Counted from the first letter of the stretch, positions 43,809 through 52,970 are shown. The stretch is DNA of 64,000 nucleotides from UBA5793 sp040255465 (GCA_040255465.1 JBDZVA010000003.1:682001-746000); one strand, 5' to 3'. Notes: generated by a model from the sequence alone, not told the origin. Made by a program: numbers and translations.

Positions 43809-45890
43809 TTACTTCTTCATCCACCGCGCCCACCACTCGGTGATCTGCCCCAGGCGGTGCAGCCTCATGTCCGGCGGGCCGCCTCGGCTCATGCCGTGGC
43901 TGGTTGAGCGCGGGTAGCGCACCATGCGGGCCGGCACGTTCTGCAGCTTCAGCGCCGTGAAGACTTCTTCACCCTGCTCGATGTTGCAGCGCAAGTCGCC
44001 TTCGCTGTGGATGATGAGCATCGGCGTCTTCACGCCCTTGAAGTATTTGATCGGGCTCGCGTTCCAGCGCGCTTCAGGGCGGTCCCAGGCGTTGCCTTCC
44101 CAGTAGTGGTCGGGCAGAGCCATGTAGTCGCTGTTGCCGAATTTGCTCACGAGATTCGACACGCAGCGGTCGGTGATCGCGGCGCGGAACTCGTCGGTAT
44201 GGCCGACGGCCCAGTTGGTCATGTAGCCGCCGTAGCTGCCGCCCATGATGCCGATGCGCGTCTTTTCGATCTGGCGATGTTCCTTCATGAAGGCGTGCAC
44301 GGCCTGGATGTCGATCCAGTCGGCTTTGCCCCAGCTGCCGCGAATCGCCGCGGTGTGCTCGCGGCCGTAGCCCTTGGAGCCGCGCGGGTTGGAGAAGACG
44401 ACGACGTAGCCCTGGGCCGCGAGCATCTGGAATTCGTGGAAGAAGCCGATGCCGTATTGCCCGTGCGGCCCGCCGTGCACCTCAAGAATGCCTGGATACT
44501 TGCGCGAGGCCTTCGCGTCGGGGGGCATCATGACCCACGTCTGCACCTTTGTTCCATCGGCTGTGGGTATCCAATGCGACTTGATCCTGGAGAGTCTGAG
44601 TTGCCTGAGCAGCGGGCCGTTGAGGTTGGTGAGTTGTGTGATGGTGCGCTTGACCGTGGCGACATCGGCGACGGCGACCTCGTCGAGCGTGGTGGTGGTG
44701 CCGCGCACGATGGCGATGCGCTTGCCGTCCTTGCTGAGATTGCCAAGTTGATAGGCGGAGGGGCCGCGGGTGTGGAAGGCGATCTTGCCGCCCTTTCGCA
44801 ACACGGTCGCGAGATGCGTTTCGCCGTGCCAGCCGATCTGGAGGTAGAGCCGCCGACTGTCCGACGCCCAGCGAAACTTGGGCGCAAACTCCGCCTCGGA
44901 GGTGTCACCGATGGACACAGCCATCATGCAGTAGTCCTCGCTCCCGGTCAGGCTGCGCGGCGAACCCTTGACCGGATCGCAGACGAACAGCTCGAGGTTT
45001 TCGGTGCTGTAGGAATCATCCAAACCGATGCGGCCGGCATAGGCGAGAAATCTGCCGTCTGGCGACCAGGCCACGTTGCCCTTGGGGCCTTCGGGCATGT
45101 TGCGAACGAGCGTGATCTTGCCCGTGGCGATGTTGATGCGGACGATCTCATCCTTCCAGGATCGAACATGCGCCAGGCGATCGCGATTGCGCGTCACGGC
45201 GAGTTGCTTGCTGTCGGGTGAGAAGTCGTAGGAGAAGAAGCCGAGGTTGTCGCGGGTTTCGATTATGCGCGACTTGCCGGTGGCGACATCGACGATGTGC
45301 AGGCGATAGCGCTGGGCGTTGAAGTAGCCGTCGCCGTCGTAGCGGCAGAACCAGTCATCGAGGACGCGCGGCGGATCGGTCAGCCCCCCCTCTTCGCGCT
45401 GCTTCTTGGCGGCGCTGGTCCAGTCCGGATCCTGCTCACGGAAACTGACCGCGAGCATGGTTCCATCGGGCGACCACTTGAAATCGCGAACGGAGCCTTC
45501 GGGAAAGTCGGTCAGGTTGCGCGCTTCGCCGCCGGCTGCAGGAATGAGGGCGACCTGCGGCCGTTCCTTATCGCGCGCGCTGATGAACGCGATCATCGAG
45601 CCGCACGGCGACCAGCGTGGATGCCGGTCGCGCCCGCCGTTTGTAAAGGCGCGCGGCTGGCCCCAGGTGGACTTGCTCTCAGCGCTGACCATCCAGAGGT
45701 TCTGCGCGTAGGCGTTTTTATCGCCGACGGTCTTGTTGACGAAGACGACATGATTGCCATCGGGCGAGATCTGCGGATCGGAGAGCCAGCGGAACTGGAG
45801 GAGATCTTCAGCCGTGATGAGACGACGCCTGGAGGGTCGCTGTGCGGATTTGCGAGCGGCGGGCTGCTTCTTGGCGCGTTTGGCGGGCAT
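43809..45890 (-). CDS. S9 family serine peptidase (dipeptidyl/acylaminoacyl peptidase-like)
   Basis: A 693-residue protein. Residues about 25-430 form a WD40-like beta propeller (SDPQISPDGNHVVFVN, HPRWSPCGSMIAFISA, DFKWSPDGTMLAVSF), and residues about 440-693 an alpha/beta hydrolase. The nucleophile motif is GIMGGSYGGYMTNWA, and the catalytic His is likely in STSHGMSRGG close to the C-terminus, with the Asp in IIHSEGDLRC. It has a very basic N-terminus (AKRAKKQPAARKSAQ) and no clear signal peptide, so it may be cytosolic. S9 enzymes cleave short peptides. Confidence 0.9.
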   Translation of the reverse strand: MPAKRAKKQPAARKSAQRPSRRRLITAEDLLQFRWLSDPQISPDGNHVVFVNKTVGDKNAYAQNLWMVSAESKSTWGQPRAFTNGGRDRHPRWSPCGSMIAFISARDKERPQVALIPAAGGEARNLTDFPEGSVRDFKWSPDGTMLAVSFREQDPDWTSAAKKQREEGGLTDPPRVLDDWFCRYDGDGYFNAQRYRLHIVDVATGKSRIIETRDNLGFFSYDFSPDSKQLAVTRNRDRLAHVRSWKDEIVRINIATGKITLVRNMPEGPKGNVAWSPDGRFLAYAGRIGLDDSYSTENLELFVCDPVKGSPRSLTGSEDYCMMAVSIGDTSEAEFAPKFRWASDSRRLYLQIGWHGETHLATVLRKGGKIAFHTRGPSAYQLGNLSKDGKRIAIVRGTTTTLDEVAVADVATVKRTITQLTNLNGPLLRQLRLSRIKSHWIPTADGTKVQTWVMMPPDAKASRKYPGILEVHGGPHGQYGIGFFHEFQMLAAQGYVVVFSNPRGSKGYGREHTAAIRGSWGKADWIDIQAVHAFMKEHRQIEKTRIGIMGGSYGGYMTNWAVGHTDEFRAAITDRCVSNLVSKFGNSDYMALPDHYWEGNAWDRPEARWNASPIKYFKGVKTPMLIIHSEGDLRCNIEQGEEVFTALKLQNVPARMVRYPRSTSHGMSRGGPPDMRLHRLGQITEWWARWMKK

Positions 45891-45955
45891 GGGGGAGCGC
45901 TTCCTTCCGGTCTGTGATTTGATGGCGACGAGTGAATGATGCTACGCCCGCTCGG

Positions 45956-46000
45956 AACAAAAAATGCCAAAGCCCGGGCAAGGTGCGGCCCGGGCTTTGG
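45956..46000 (-). terminator. Intrinsic terminator of the first small secreted gene
   Basis: On the minus strand CCAAAGCCCGGGC and GCCCGGGCTTTGG make a perfect 13-bp stem (45967-45979 and 45988-46000), followed by CATTTTTTG. It lies 28 bases after the stop codon of the gene ending at 46029. It belongs to the GCCCGGGCA repeat family, so this copy has been used as a terminator. Confidence 0.9.
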
Positions 46001-46028
46001 CGGAATGAACGTCACTGCGATCGAGTGA

Positions 46029-46835
46029 TTACGGGATCTGCGCGACGTTGCTCGTCGTGCAGGGGTTCTCAACGACGATGAGTTGGAGGAAGCCGCCGCA
46101 AGCGCACGCGACGACTCGACCTTCAGCGCGGCCGCTGCCGCTGCCCGAGTCAAGCACGGTTGCAAGACGGAGTCCGCCTCGGCCGAGTCCAAGTTCCGTA
46201 CCTGCGCACGGACCGCCGGGAACGACGAAGCTGCCTTCGTTGTAGGCAAAGACCACGCCCATGTCGGAGTTGGGCGTCGCGCCCGACCATGAGACGAAGA
46301 TCGTTCCGGGGCAATCGCCGTTGACTTCAAGCGAAAGACCAGCAGTGGTTCCGCTGTAGGTGCGGAAGGTGTAGTCAAAGCTGGGGAACGGGTTGAAGCC
46401 GGGGTTGGCGAAAACGTGGCCATAGGGATACTGGTTGGTCACATCGCCAGAGATGCCCAGCGATGTGTTGCCGGTAAACACAAGGTAATACGTGGTGTTG
46501 GGCGTGATCGAAACAGGATTCCACTCTACGTCGACCCACTCGCCGGAATTTCCGATCGCGGAGCCGGTCGCAAGCATGTTGCCACCGCCGTTGGGCAGTG
46601 CATCCCACAGCTGGATTTCGACATTGTCGCTGGAGCCAACGCCCGGCTGCAGGAAGATGCCGGCGCCGCAGATGTTGTCAGAGTTCTGATGCTGGAACGA
46701 CTGAGCGAGGTCACCCTGCCCGAACCCAGCCATATAGGCATTGTTCGTGTCGGCATTCTGATCAATATTGCACTGGGCGAATGCGCCGGTGCTTGCGGCC
46801 GCGACGAGCGCAAGAGACATCATTGCTTTCTTCAT
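46029..46835 (-). CDS. Small secreted protein A with four-Cys C-terminal domain
   Basis: A 268-residue exported protein with signal peptide MKKAMMSLALVAAASTGAFA. The passenger domain (about 22-165: CNIDQNADTNNAYMAGFGQG, GAGIFLQPGVGSSDNVEIQL, TPNTTYYLVFTG, NPFPSFDYTFRTY) is of the beta-sandwich kind seen in surface proteins and is nearly the same as in the gene at 48521. Residues about 170-268 are the four-cysteine domain (NGDCPGTIFVSWSGATP, GPCAGTELGLG, CACGGFLQLI, CTTSNVAQIP). It starts with AAGGAG 8 bases before the ATG and ends with an intrinsic terminator. Function unknown. Confidence 0.82.
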   Translation of the reverse strand: MKKAMMSLALVAAASTGAFAQCNIDQNADTNNAYMAGFGQGDLAQSFQHQNSDNICGAGIFLQPGVGSSDNVEIQLWDALPNGGGNMLATGSAIGNSGEWVDVEWNPVSITPNTTYYLVFTGNTSLGISGDVTNQYPYGHVFANPGFNPFPSFDYTFRTYSGTTAGLSLEVNGDCPGTIFVSWSGATPNSDMGVVFAYNEGSFVVPGGPCAGTELGLGRGGLRLATVLDSGSGSGRAEGRVVACACGGFLQLIVVENPCTTSNVAQIP

Positions 46836-47229
46836 TTCATTTCTCCTTCTTCCATTAGCGTGACTGTAACTAACAATTCTCCACCACTGTACTTGAATGG
46901 AGATATGGTCCCATTGTACTCGAACTCGACCTGAAATTGCCCTAACACGGCGAGAACTTGCGGCATTTCTTTGTGATCCGTGCCGGATCGGAAGAGAAAC
47001 GGGAAACGACCCTGTTATTACGCCTCAAGAGATGCGAGATTATGAGACGTTGTACCCGCGATCTCGCGAACCACGACTCAATCGAAGCCTTGCGCGAGAG
47101 GAACGCGGCCCGTTTCTCGGTTGATGATCATCGCGCCTGGAGGATGCGCTGTACCGACCAAAACGGCAACAACCCCATTCAAGAATGGGGTTGTTGCAAC
47201 AGTCGAGGCCCGCGAGATGTGTCGACAGA
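46836..47229. other. Intergenic region between secreted proteins A and B
   Basis: A 394-base stretch without a credible gene. Its right end holds the hairpin terminator of protein B (47159-47197). Its left end holds the ribosome-binding leader of protein A, GAAGAAGGAGAAATGA, which is shared with protein C. Confidence 0.55.
47159..47197 (-). terminator. Intrinsic terminator of secreted protein B
   Basis: GCAACAACCCCATTC (47166-47180) pairs with GAATGGGGTTGTTGC (47183-47197), a 15-base perfect inverted repeat, and on the minus strand it is followed by CGTTTTGG. It lies 33 bases after the stop codon at 47230. Confidence 0.82.
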
Positions 47230-48216
47230 TTACGGCATCTGCGCGACGTTGCTGGTTGAGCATGGACTCTCAACGACGACGAGCTGCAGATAGCCGCCGC
47301 AGGCGCCGGTGCCGGCCTGTCCATTCACCTGGCCGCTGCCGCTGCCCGTGCCGACGGTGTTCACAAGTCGAATGTTGCTCGCACCGAGACCTAATTGAGT
47401 TCCCCGGCACGGACCAGAGGGCACGACGAGGTTGCCGGTGTTGCTGGCGAAGACGATGCCCATCTGCCGACTGGGCGTCGCACCCGACCAGGCGACGGTG
47501 ATCGTGCCCGGGCACCGGCCACGCAGCGAGAGGACGACACCACCGCCGCCACCGCCCGAGCCGAGCCACTCCGCGACGTTGGCCGAGAACACCCCGCCAT
47601 CGAGGGTGTTCCAGCGATCATCCTCAAAGACATTGACGTCCAGCATGGTCAGAACATTGTCCGTTCCATTTCCGGACCAGAGCGTGGCGGTGTTGGTGGT
47701 GAAGATGTTCAGCCCGCCATTGGCGATGCCGCCGTTGGGAATGTTGACGGTGGTCACGCCGTCGGTCAGGATCGGAACCGGGTTGGCGACGTTGTAGTTG
47801 CCGTTGGATTCCTGGTTGGTGGAAGAGCCGCCAGCGACGGTGCAGATATCGTTGTTCCAGGAGAACCAGAGGCTCGGGTTCTCGCCGATCATGAGCACGC
47901 GCCGTCCCGTCGCGATGTACTGCGTGAGATTCGTCTTCTCGGTCGGAGTGAGGACGGCGTTGAACTCGCGAATCTGCACCATCACGGCGTCGTACTGGAG
48001 CATCTGCGAGTAATCTTCCAGGTTGGGCGCGATATCCACCGTGCTGAACCATGAGTTGATCTCGGCAGAAAAATTGTCGTAGCGGTAGTCGCCGTAGCCG
48101 AAGCCATAGCCGTGCCTCTCCTGCGACGCAAGCAGTCGCTGCTGGGCCATCGCGGAGGTCCCGCTGAGAACGACGGCGGCAACCGCACATGAGACGATCA
48201 GACTGGTTCGTGACAT
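47230..48216 (-). CDS. Secreted protein B with four-Cys C-terminal domain
   Basis: A 328-residue exported protein with a signal peptide ending near GTSAMAQ. The passenger (about 26-220) has MLQYDAVMVQIREFNAVLTP, TEKTNLTQYIATGRRVLMIG and ENPSLWFSWNN, a pattern that resembles class I glutamine-amidotransferase-like or ThuA-like folds, but I am not sure. After a poly-Gly linker (SGGGGGG) comes the four-cysteine domain: RGRCPGTITVAWSGATP, GPCRGTQLGLG, GACGGYLQLVVVES and CSTSNVAQMP. It has GAAGGAGGAGAAGG upstream of the ATG. Function unknown. Confidence 0.8.
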   Translation of the reverse strand: MSRTSLIVSCAVAAVVLSGTSAMAQQRLLASQERHGYGFGYGDYRYDNFSAEINSWFSTVDIAPNLEDYSQMLQYDAVMVQIREFNAVLTPTEKTNLTQYIATGRRVLMIGENPSLWFSWNNDICTVAGGSSTNQESNGNYNVANPVPILTDGVTTVNIPNGGIANGGLNIFTTNTATLWSGNGTDNVLTMLDVNVFEDDRWNTLDGGVFSANVAEWLGSGGGGGGVVLSLRGRCPGTITVAWSGATPSRQMGIVFASNTGNLVVPSGPCRGTQLGLGASNIRLVNTVGTGSGSGQVNGQAGTGACGGYLQLVVVESPCSTSNVAQMP

Positions 48217-48520
48217 CGGCCTTCTCCTCCTTCAACGATCGAGCAGACGATCGATCCTGTGATTGGCGGTCGCGGTTCGGATGATCCGAGAATCCCTGCG
48301 GGCCGCCTGAGTGCTCTCATGCTAACGGAAACATGACCCTCTTGTCAATCCCGAATCGATGCACTTGCCAGAAGTCAATCAATTGGCGTTCACGCACACC
48401 GGTGCGAGCCGAGAGGCCGCTCCAGCCAAAAAAGCGACAACCCCATCCGGGGATGGGGTTGTCGCGGGATCAAGACCTGCCGTCGGGGCAGGTGTTCAAT
48501 GCGGTCATCACGTCGCGTGA
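48217..48520. other. Intergenic region between secreted proteins B and C
   Basis: A 304-base stretch. It holds the leader of protein B and the terminator of protein C (48429-48466). I see nothing else. Confidence 0.5.
48429..48466 (-). terminator. Intrinsic terminator of secreted protein C
   Basis: GCGACAACCCCATCC (48435-48449) pairs with GGATGGGGTTGTCGC (48452-48466), followed on the minus strand by TTTTTTGG. The core ACAACCCCAT and ATGGGGTTGT is the same as in the terminator of protein B, so the two were probably copied with the genes. Confidence 0.9.
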
Positions 48521-49324
48521 TTACGGGATCTGAACGACGTTGCTGGTCGTGCAGGGGCTCTCAACCACGACGAGCTGGATGTAACCACGGCAGGCGTTGG
48601 TGCCGGCGCGGCCATTGACGCTGCCGCTACCGCTTCCGGTGCCAACCGTGTTGACGAGCTGAAGATTGCTCGTGCCGAGTCCAAGCTGCGTTCCAGCGCA
48701 GGGGCCGCCGGGGATGACGTACGAGCCGGTGTTGCTCGCGAAGACGATGCCCATCTGCTTGTTGGGCGTGGCGTTCGACCAGCCAACGGTGATGGTGCCG
48801 GGGCACTGACCACGGAGAGAGAGCGTCAGGCCGGCTGCGCCACTGGTGGTGCGGAACGTGTAGTCAAAGCCCGGGAATGAGCCGTAGCCCGGGTTGGCGT
48901 ACACCTGACCGTAGGGGTACTGGTTGGTCACGTCGCCGGAGATGCCCAGCGTCGTGTTGCCCGCGAAGCGCAGGTAGTAGGTGGTGTTGGCGGCGATGGC
49001 CACGGGTGACCAGGTGACGTCGACCCAGTTACCGGCCGTGCCTTGGGCCGAACCGGTCGCGAGCATGTTGCCGCCGCCGTTGGGCAGGGTCGTCCAGAGT
49101 TCGATGGTGACGTTGTCGGTCGAACCGACGCCGGGCTGCAGGAAGATGCCGGCGCCGCAGATGCTGTTGGCGACCTGGTGCTGGAAGGACTGGGCGAGGT
49201 CTCCCTGACTGAAGGCGGCCATGTAGGCGTTGTTCGTCGTCGCGTTCTGATCGATGTTGCACTGGGCGTTCGCGCCGACAGTGGTGGCCGCGATGAGCGC
49301 AGCGGACAAGAGGAACTTCTTCAT
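48521..49324 (-). CDS. Small secreted protein C with four-Cys C-terminal domain
   Basis: I chose ATG 49324, 8 bases after AAGGAG (the ATG at 49330 would be only 2 bases away). The product is 267 residues with signal peptide MKKFLLSAALIAATTVGANA. The passenger domain matches protein A closely (CNIDQNATTNNAYMAAFSQG, GAGIFLQPGVGSTDNVTIEL, NTTYYLRFAGNTTLGISGDV). The four-cysteine domain reads RGQCPGTITVGWSNATP, GPCAGTQLGLG, NACRGYIQLVVVES and CTTSNVVQIP. It is a recent duplicate of protein A's passenger with a domain closer to protein B's. Function unknown. Confidence 0.82.
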   Translation of the reverse strand: MKKFLLSAALIAATTVGANAQCNIDQNATTNNAYMAAFSQGDLAQSFQHQVANSICGAGIFLQPGVGSTDNVTIELWTTLPNGGGNMLATGSAQGTAGNWVDVTWSPVAIAANTTYYLRFAGNTTLGISGDVTNQYPYGQVYANPGYGSFPGFDYTFRTTSGAAGLTLSLRGQCPGTITVGWSNATPNKQMGIVFASNTGSYVIPGGPCAGTQLGLGTSNLQLVNTVGTGSGSGSVNGRAGTNACRGYIQLVVVESPCTTSNVVQIP

Positions 49325-49645
49325 TCTCATTTCTCCTTCTTCCCGGATGTTCCGGGCAAACCAAAAATAACACCGCTTCCATCGCCGACGATTGGCGGAT
49401 GGCGGTACTTCAATTGTACCGATCAGCGGGAAAAAGCCACCACCTTTTCCCCCAAGAATAAGCAGATCAGCCCGAATAGGGGTTGCGCATGGCCCTCAAA
49501 CCCCGCCGGATTCCTCTCTGGCTATCGGGGACGTCCGGGACATCCGCAGCGCATCCGGGCGCCGCGATAAGATTCTGGAACACAGTTCTTATCTTGGGCG
49601 AACCAGAGCGTAAGCTGGGCAAACTAAGGCGTCGCCGCAGAGTCG
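49325..49645. other. Intergenic region upstream of secreted protein C
   Basis: A 321-base stretch. The inverted repeat GGTAC-aattgaa-GTACC (minus strand; 49404-49420) lies 80-96 bases upstream of protein C's ATG and could be an operator. Nothing else is recognised. Confidence 0.5.
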
Positions 49646-51121
49646 CTAGTCGCGCTCAAACACGATGGTCAACATGTGGTCCGCCCCCGTCTGTGGGTAG
49701 GACAGGTTCACGCGCCCGTTGAGTTCGCTCGATACCAGTCCCGTCAACAAGCTCGTCCCCCCGCCGAGTCGCGGCGGGGTGGCGGGGGGCGGTCCGCCGT
49801 GCTCGCGCCAGCGCATCTCGACAGCCACCGCACCACCGGAGGACTGTTCGTCGCGCGCGTGCCAGTGGAGATTCACTCCGCCCTCGGGCGAACTGAGTGA
49901 ACCGTACTTGATGCTGTTGAAGAGGAGTTCCTGAATCGCCATCGCCAGGGGGATCGTCTGCCGCGCCGCGATGCGCAGGTCAGGCCCGCTGCAGGTGATT
50001 CGCGGCGCCAGATCGGTCGGGATCGTCGAGCGAATGACATCCGACAGGCGAACCGGACTCCAATGCACTCTCGAGAGCAACGAGTGCACTGCCCCCATTG
50101 CGGCGACGCGCGATCGCAGCGTCTCGGCGAACGACGCCACGGTCTGCCCGTCATCCTGCGCCGTGAGATCGATCAGCGAGATCAGCGCGGCGAGATTGTT
50201 GCGGATTCGGTGGTCCAGTTCGTTGAGCATGAGGCGCTGACGCTCGACGCTCTGCCGATGCGCCTGCTCGGCCCGCTTGCGCGTCGTGATCTCGCGCACA
50301 ATGGAAAGCACGCGATCACGGCCGCAGGGCACCATTCGCACTTCATAGTGGCGCCTTTCATTGGATGGTCCGGTTTCGTACTCATACATGTGCATGGTCC
50401 GCTCGTCAAGCGTGCGCTGAAGCAACCGCTGGTGGCTGGCCACGTCCGAACCACGCATCACCTCGGCCATGCGCCGACCGAGAAACTCCTCCGGCGGGGC
50501 CGCCAGCCGGGCGCCCGGCGGAGCGTGATAGTCGAGGTAGGTCCCATCGCGATCCATAAGAAAGATGCAGTCGGGCAGCGCAGCCAGAAGCGCCTTGCTG
50601 CGATCTTCCCGGGCGCGCATCTGCTCTTCAGCCTCCCGCTGCTGCGTGACATCCATGAGGACGCCGCTCATGAACGACGGACCTCGTTCCGGAGTGACGC
50701 GAACCATCCGATCTTCCACCCAGATCCACTCCCCGTCCTTGCGACACACGCGGAAGCGCGACATCAACACGCCCACGGATCCCTGCTCATGCCATCGCTT
50801 CACCCGCGCCTGCTCTGACTGCGCATCTTCAGGGTGGATGAGCGCCGGAAAGAAGTTGCGGTCTGCGGTCAATTCCTCGGCGGAGTAACCCAGCAGGTGC
50901 ACAACGTTGTGGGAGATGAACTCGCGGCCTCCGCCCGTCTCGTACAGGACGAGGTCGTGCAGTCGCTCAAGCACAACCGCGAGGCGACTCTCAGTGGCGA
51001 TCAGCGCATCGAGGATGGATGCTGACTCGGGGGCGAGCCCTGTCGCACGGGGATGAACGACACCATCCGGCGGATCCACTGGCATGGCACATCGTAAGGC
51101 CAAATCGGCCATCCGTTCCAC
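49646..51121 (-). CDS. PAS-PAS HWE/HisKA_2-type sensor histidine kinase
   Basis: A 491-residue soluble kinase. Two PAS domains are visible (about 45-165, with EFISHNVVHLLGYSAEELTA and RFRVCRKDGEWIWVEDRM; and about 175-285, with CIFLMDRDGTYLDYHAPPGA). The H-box LNELDHRIRNNLAALISLID (His304) is that of the HisKA_2/HWE class, followed by the ATPase (AIQELLFNSIKYGSLS, GGGTSLLTGLVSSEL). No membrane segment is present. Its response regulator is not nearby. The start is uncertain, since ATG 51112 also works. Confidence 0.88.
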   Translation of the reverse strand: MERMADLALRCAMPVDPPDGVVHPRATGLAPESASILDALIATESRLAVVLERLHDLVLYETGGGREFISHNVVHLLGYSAEELTADRNFFPALIHPEDAQSEQARVKRWHEQGSVGVLMSRFRVCRKDGEWIWVEDRMVRVTPERGPSFMSGVLMDVTQQREAEEQMRAREDRSKALLAALPDCIFLMDRDGTYLDYHAPPGARLAAPPEEFLGRRMAEVMRGSDVASHQRLLQRTLDERTMHMYEYETGPSNERRHYEVRMVPCGRDRVLSIVREITTRKRAEQAHRQSVERQRLMLNELDHRIRNNLAALISLIDLTAQDDGQTVASFAETLRSRVAAMGAVHSLLSRVHWSPVRLSDVIRSTIPTDLAPRITCSGPDLRIAARQTIPLAMAIQELLFNSIKYGSLSSPEGGVNLHWHARDEQSSGGAVAVEMRWREHGGPPPATPPRLGGGTSLLTGLVSSELNGRVNLSYPQTGADHMLTIVFERD

Positions 51122-51164
51122 ACGAACACTGTCGCCGGAACACGCCGCGACACCGACATTCCGC

Positions 51165-52970
51165 CTATCGAATCCGAATCACGTTGCTCGTCGTGCATTC
51201 GCTCAGACCGACGGCTTGCAGATACTTGCCGCACGCGCCACTCGACGCCTCCCCTTCAATGTTGGCGATCCCGTCTGCGTTGAATCGCATGAGCGCGATG
51301 CGACGAGCCGTGGCATTCAGCCCAAGCGTCGTCCCCGCGCAGAGTGATCCATTTGGAATACGTGCGTGTCCAGTGGCGTCCGCGACGACCAGGGCCGCCC
51401 GCGAGCCGGGCGCGCCGTTGGACACGCCGACGGTCACGGTCGCCGGGCATCCGCCAACGAGTGCCATGGAGAGACCGGGCGGGCGATCGCCGTTGCGGAG
51501 AATCTGGACCGTATCGTCGAGTTCGTCAATCAGACCGAGATCGAGATCACCATCGTTGTCGGCATCGAACATGACTGAGCATGACGCGGCGCTGGTGGCT
51601 TCGAACTCGCGCAGAAAGGTGAACTGACCGGCGCCGTCGTTGATGAACAGACTCCAGTCGCCGCTGAAACTGGCGCAGATCCAGTCGAGGTCGCCATCGC
51701 CATCGAGATCACCGAGATCTGTCGCCAGGGGAAACTCGTCAGTAATGTGACTCGTCGCCAACCCGAGATGGCCCTGGCCATCGCCCATCAGCGCCACACC
51801 GGCGCCGGGCGAGAATGCGTTCACGCCGACCACGTCGGCGTTTCCATCTCCGTTCAGGTCGCCCACGGCGATCATCCAGGTGTAACCGCCGCTCGATTGT
51901 GACGAGGCCACGGTGAAGGTTCCATCGCCGTTTCCCGTGAGGATGACGATTTCAGTCGAGTTCACCGTGCTGGCGACAAGATCGAGGATGCCGTCACTGT
52001 TCATGTCCGCTGCGGCCAGGCCGTATTCACCCGATCCACCGCCTTCGAAGAACTGCGGCGGATTAAACGTGCCATCGCCGCGGTTGATCAGCGTCGACAG
52101 ATTGCTGCTGCTCGAATTCGAATTCACAATATCGATGTGCCCGTCGCCGTTGGCGTCGAGTACGGCTACGCCGCGCGGCGCGCTGCCGACGTTGTACTGC
52201 GTCTGGGGGTTGAACGTGCCATCACCTCGCCCGAGCAGCACGGAAATCGTGTTGGTCGTGATATTGGCGACGCAGATATCCGCAAAGCCGTCATGATTGA
52301 AGTCGGCCGGCTCATTGGGACTGGCCCGCCGACCCACGGGATACGGCCCGGAGAGATTATTGAACTCGCACGTCCCATCCGCCTTGTTGATGAACACGCG
52401 CAGATCGGCTGAGTCTTCATTGATCGTGGTCAGGTCGAGAAAACGATCGCCATCCAGATCTGTCGCCAGCGCGCCATACGCCCGTGTGCGAATGTTCGGG
52501 TTGCTCCGCGTGCTGAGCGTCTGCACCGGCTCGAATCCCAATCCGGCCGGCCGAGGCTTCGTCCAGAACAGGAAGGAATACCCGGCGGCTCGCATCGGAT
52601 CTCCCGAGGCGCTGCGGATGTCATGCGACAGGACAACCATCACCGTCTCGCCGGCCGAGAGCGGCTGACTCGGCGATAGCGTCACCGTTCGATCCTGATC
52701 CGAGAATGAAAACGCCCCGGCGACCGTCCCGCTCCACCGGCCGAACGCCCAGAATGACGCATCGCTGATCGTACCGCGATCGACGGGCTGATCGAAGGTG
52801 ACGGTGATGGGAGTATCCACCGGCGCCACCAGCGAGTTGGACGCCGGGCTGATATTGGTGACCGCGATGTTCTGCGCGATGGCTGGGCCGGTCAGAAAGA
52901 CCATTGCACAAAGCGGCAACAGGCCGTAGCACCGACTGAATACGTGCAGGGGTTTGGTTCGAAGGTTCAC
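51165..52970 (-). CDS. Secreted FG-GAP/VCBS repeat protein with four-Cys C-terminal domain
   Basis: I chose GTG 52970 because GAGGAGAG stands 4-5 bases before it; the ATG at 52994 has no such site. The product is 601 residues. Signal peptide ends near TGPAIAQ. Residues about 25-120 are a SbsA-type Ig-like domain (ITVTFDQPVDRGTISDASFW). Residues about 150-500 carry FG-GAP/VCBS repeats with calcium-like loops (DLDGDRFLDL, DFNHDGFADI, DANGDGHIDI, DLDGDGDLDW, DADNDGDLDL). The last about 100 residues are the four-cysteine domain: VGGCPATVTVGVSNGAP, SLCAGTTLGLN, GACGKYLQAV and CTTSNVIRIR. It probably acts outside the cell. Confidence 0.82.
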   Translation of the reverse strand: MNLRTKPLHVFSRCYGLLPLCAMVFLTGPAIAQNIAVTNISPASNSLVAPVDTPITVTFDQPVDRGTISDASFWAFGRWSGTVAGAFSFSDQDRTVTLSPSQPLSAGETVMVVLSHDIRSASGDPMRAAGYSFLFWTKPRPAGLGFEPVQTLSTRSNPNIRTRAYGALATDLDGDRFLDLTTINEDSADLRVFINKADGTCEFNNLSGPYPVGRRASPNEPADFNHDGFADICVANITTNTISVLLGRGDGTFNPQTQYNVGSAPRGVAVLDANGDGHIDIVNSNSSSSNLSTLINRGDGTFNPPQFFEGGGSGEYGLAAADMNSDGILDLVASTVNSTEIVILTGNGDGTFTVASSQSSGGYTWMIAVGDLNGDGNADVVGVNAFSPGAGVALMGDGQGHLGLATSHITDEFPLATDLGDLDGDGDLDWICASFSGDWSLFINDGAGQFTFLREFEATSAASCSVMFDADNDGDLDLGLIDELDDTVQILRNGDRPPGLSMALVGGCPATVTVGVSNGAPGSRAALVVADATGHARIPNGSLCAGTTLGLNATARRIALMRFNADGIANIEGEASSGACGKYLQAVGLSECTTSNVIRIR

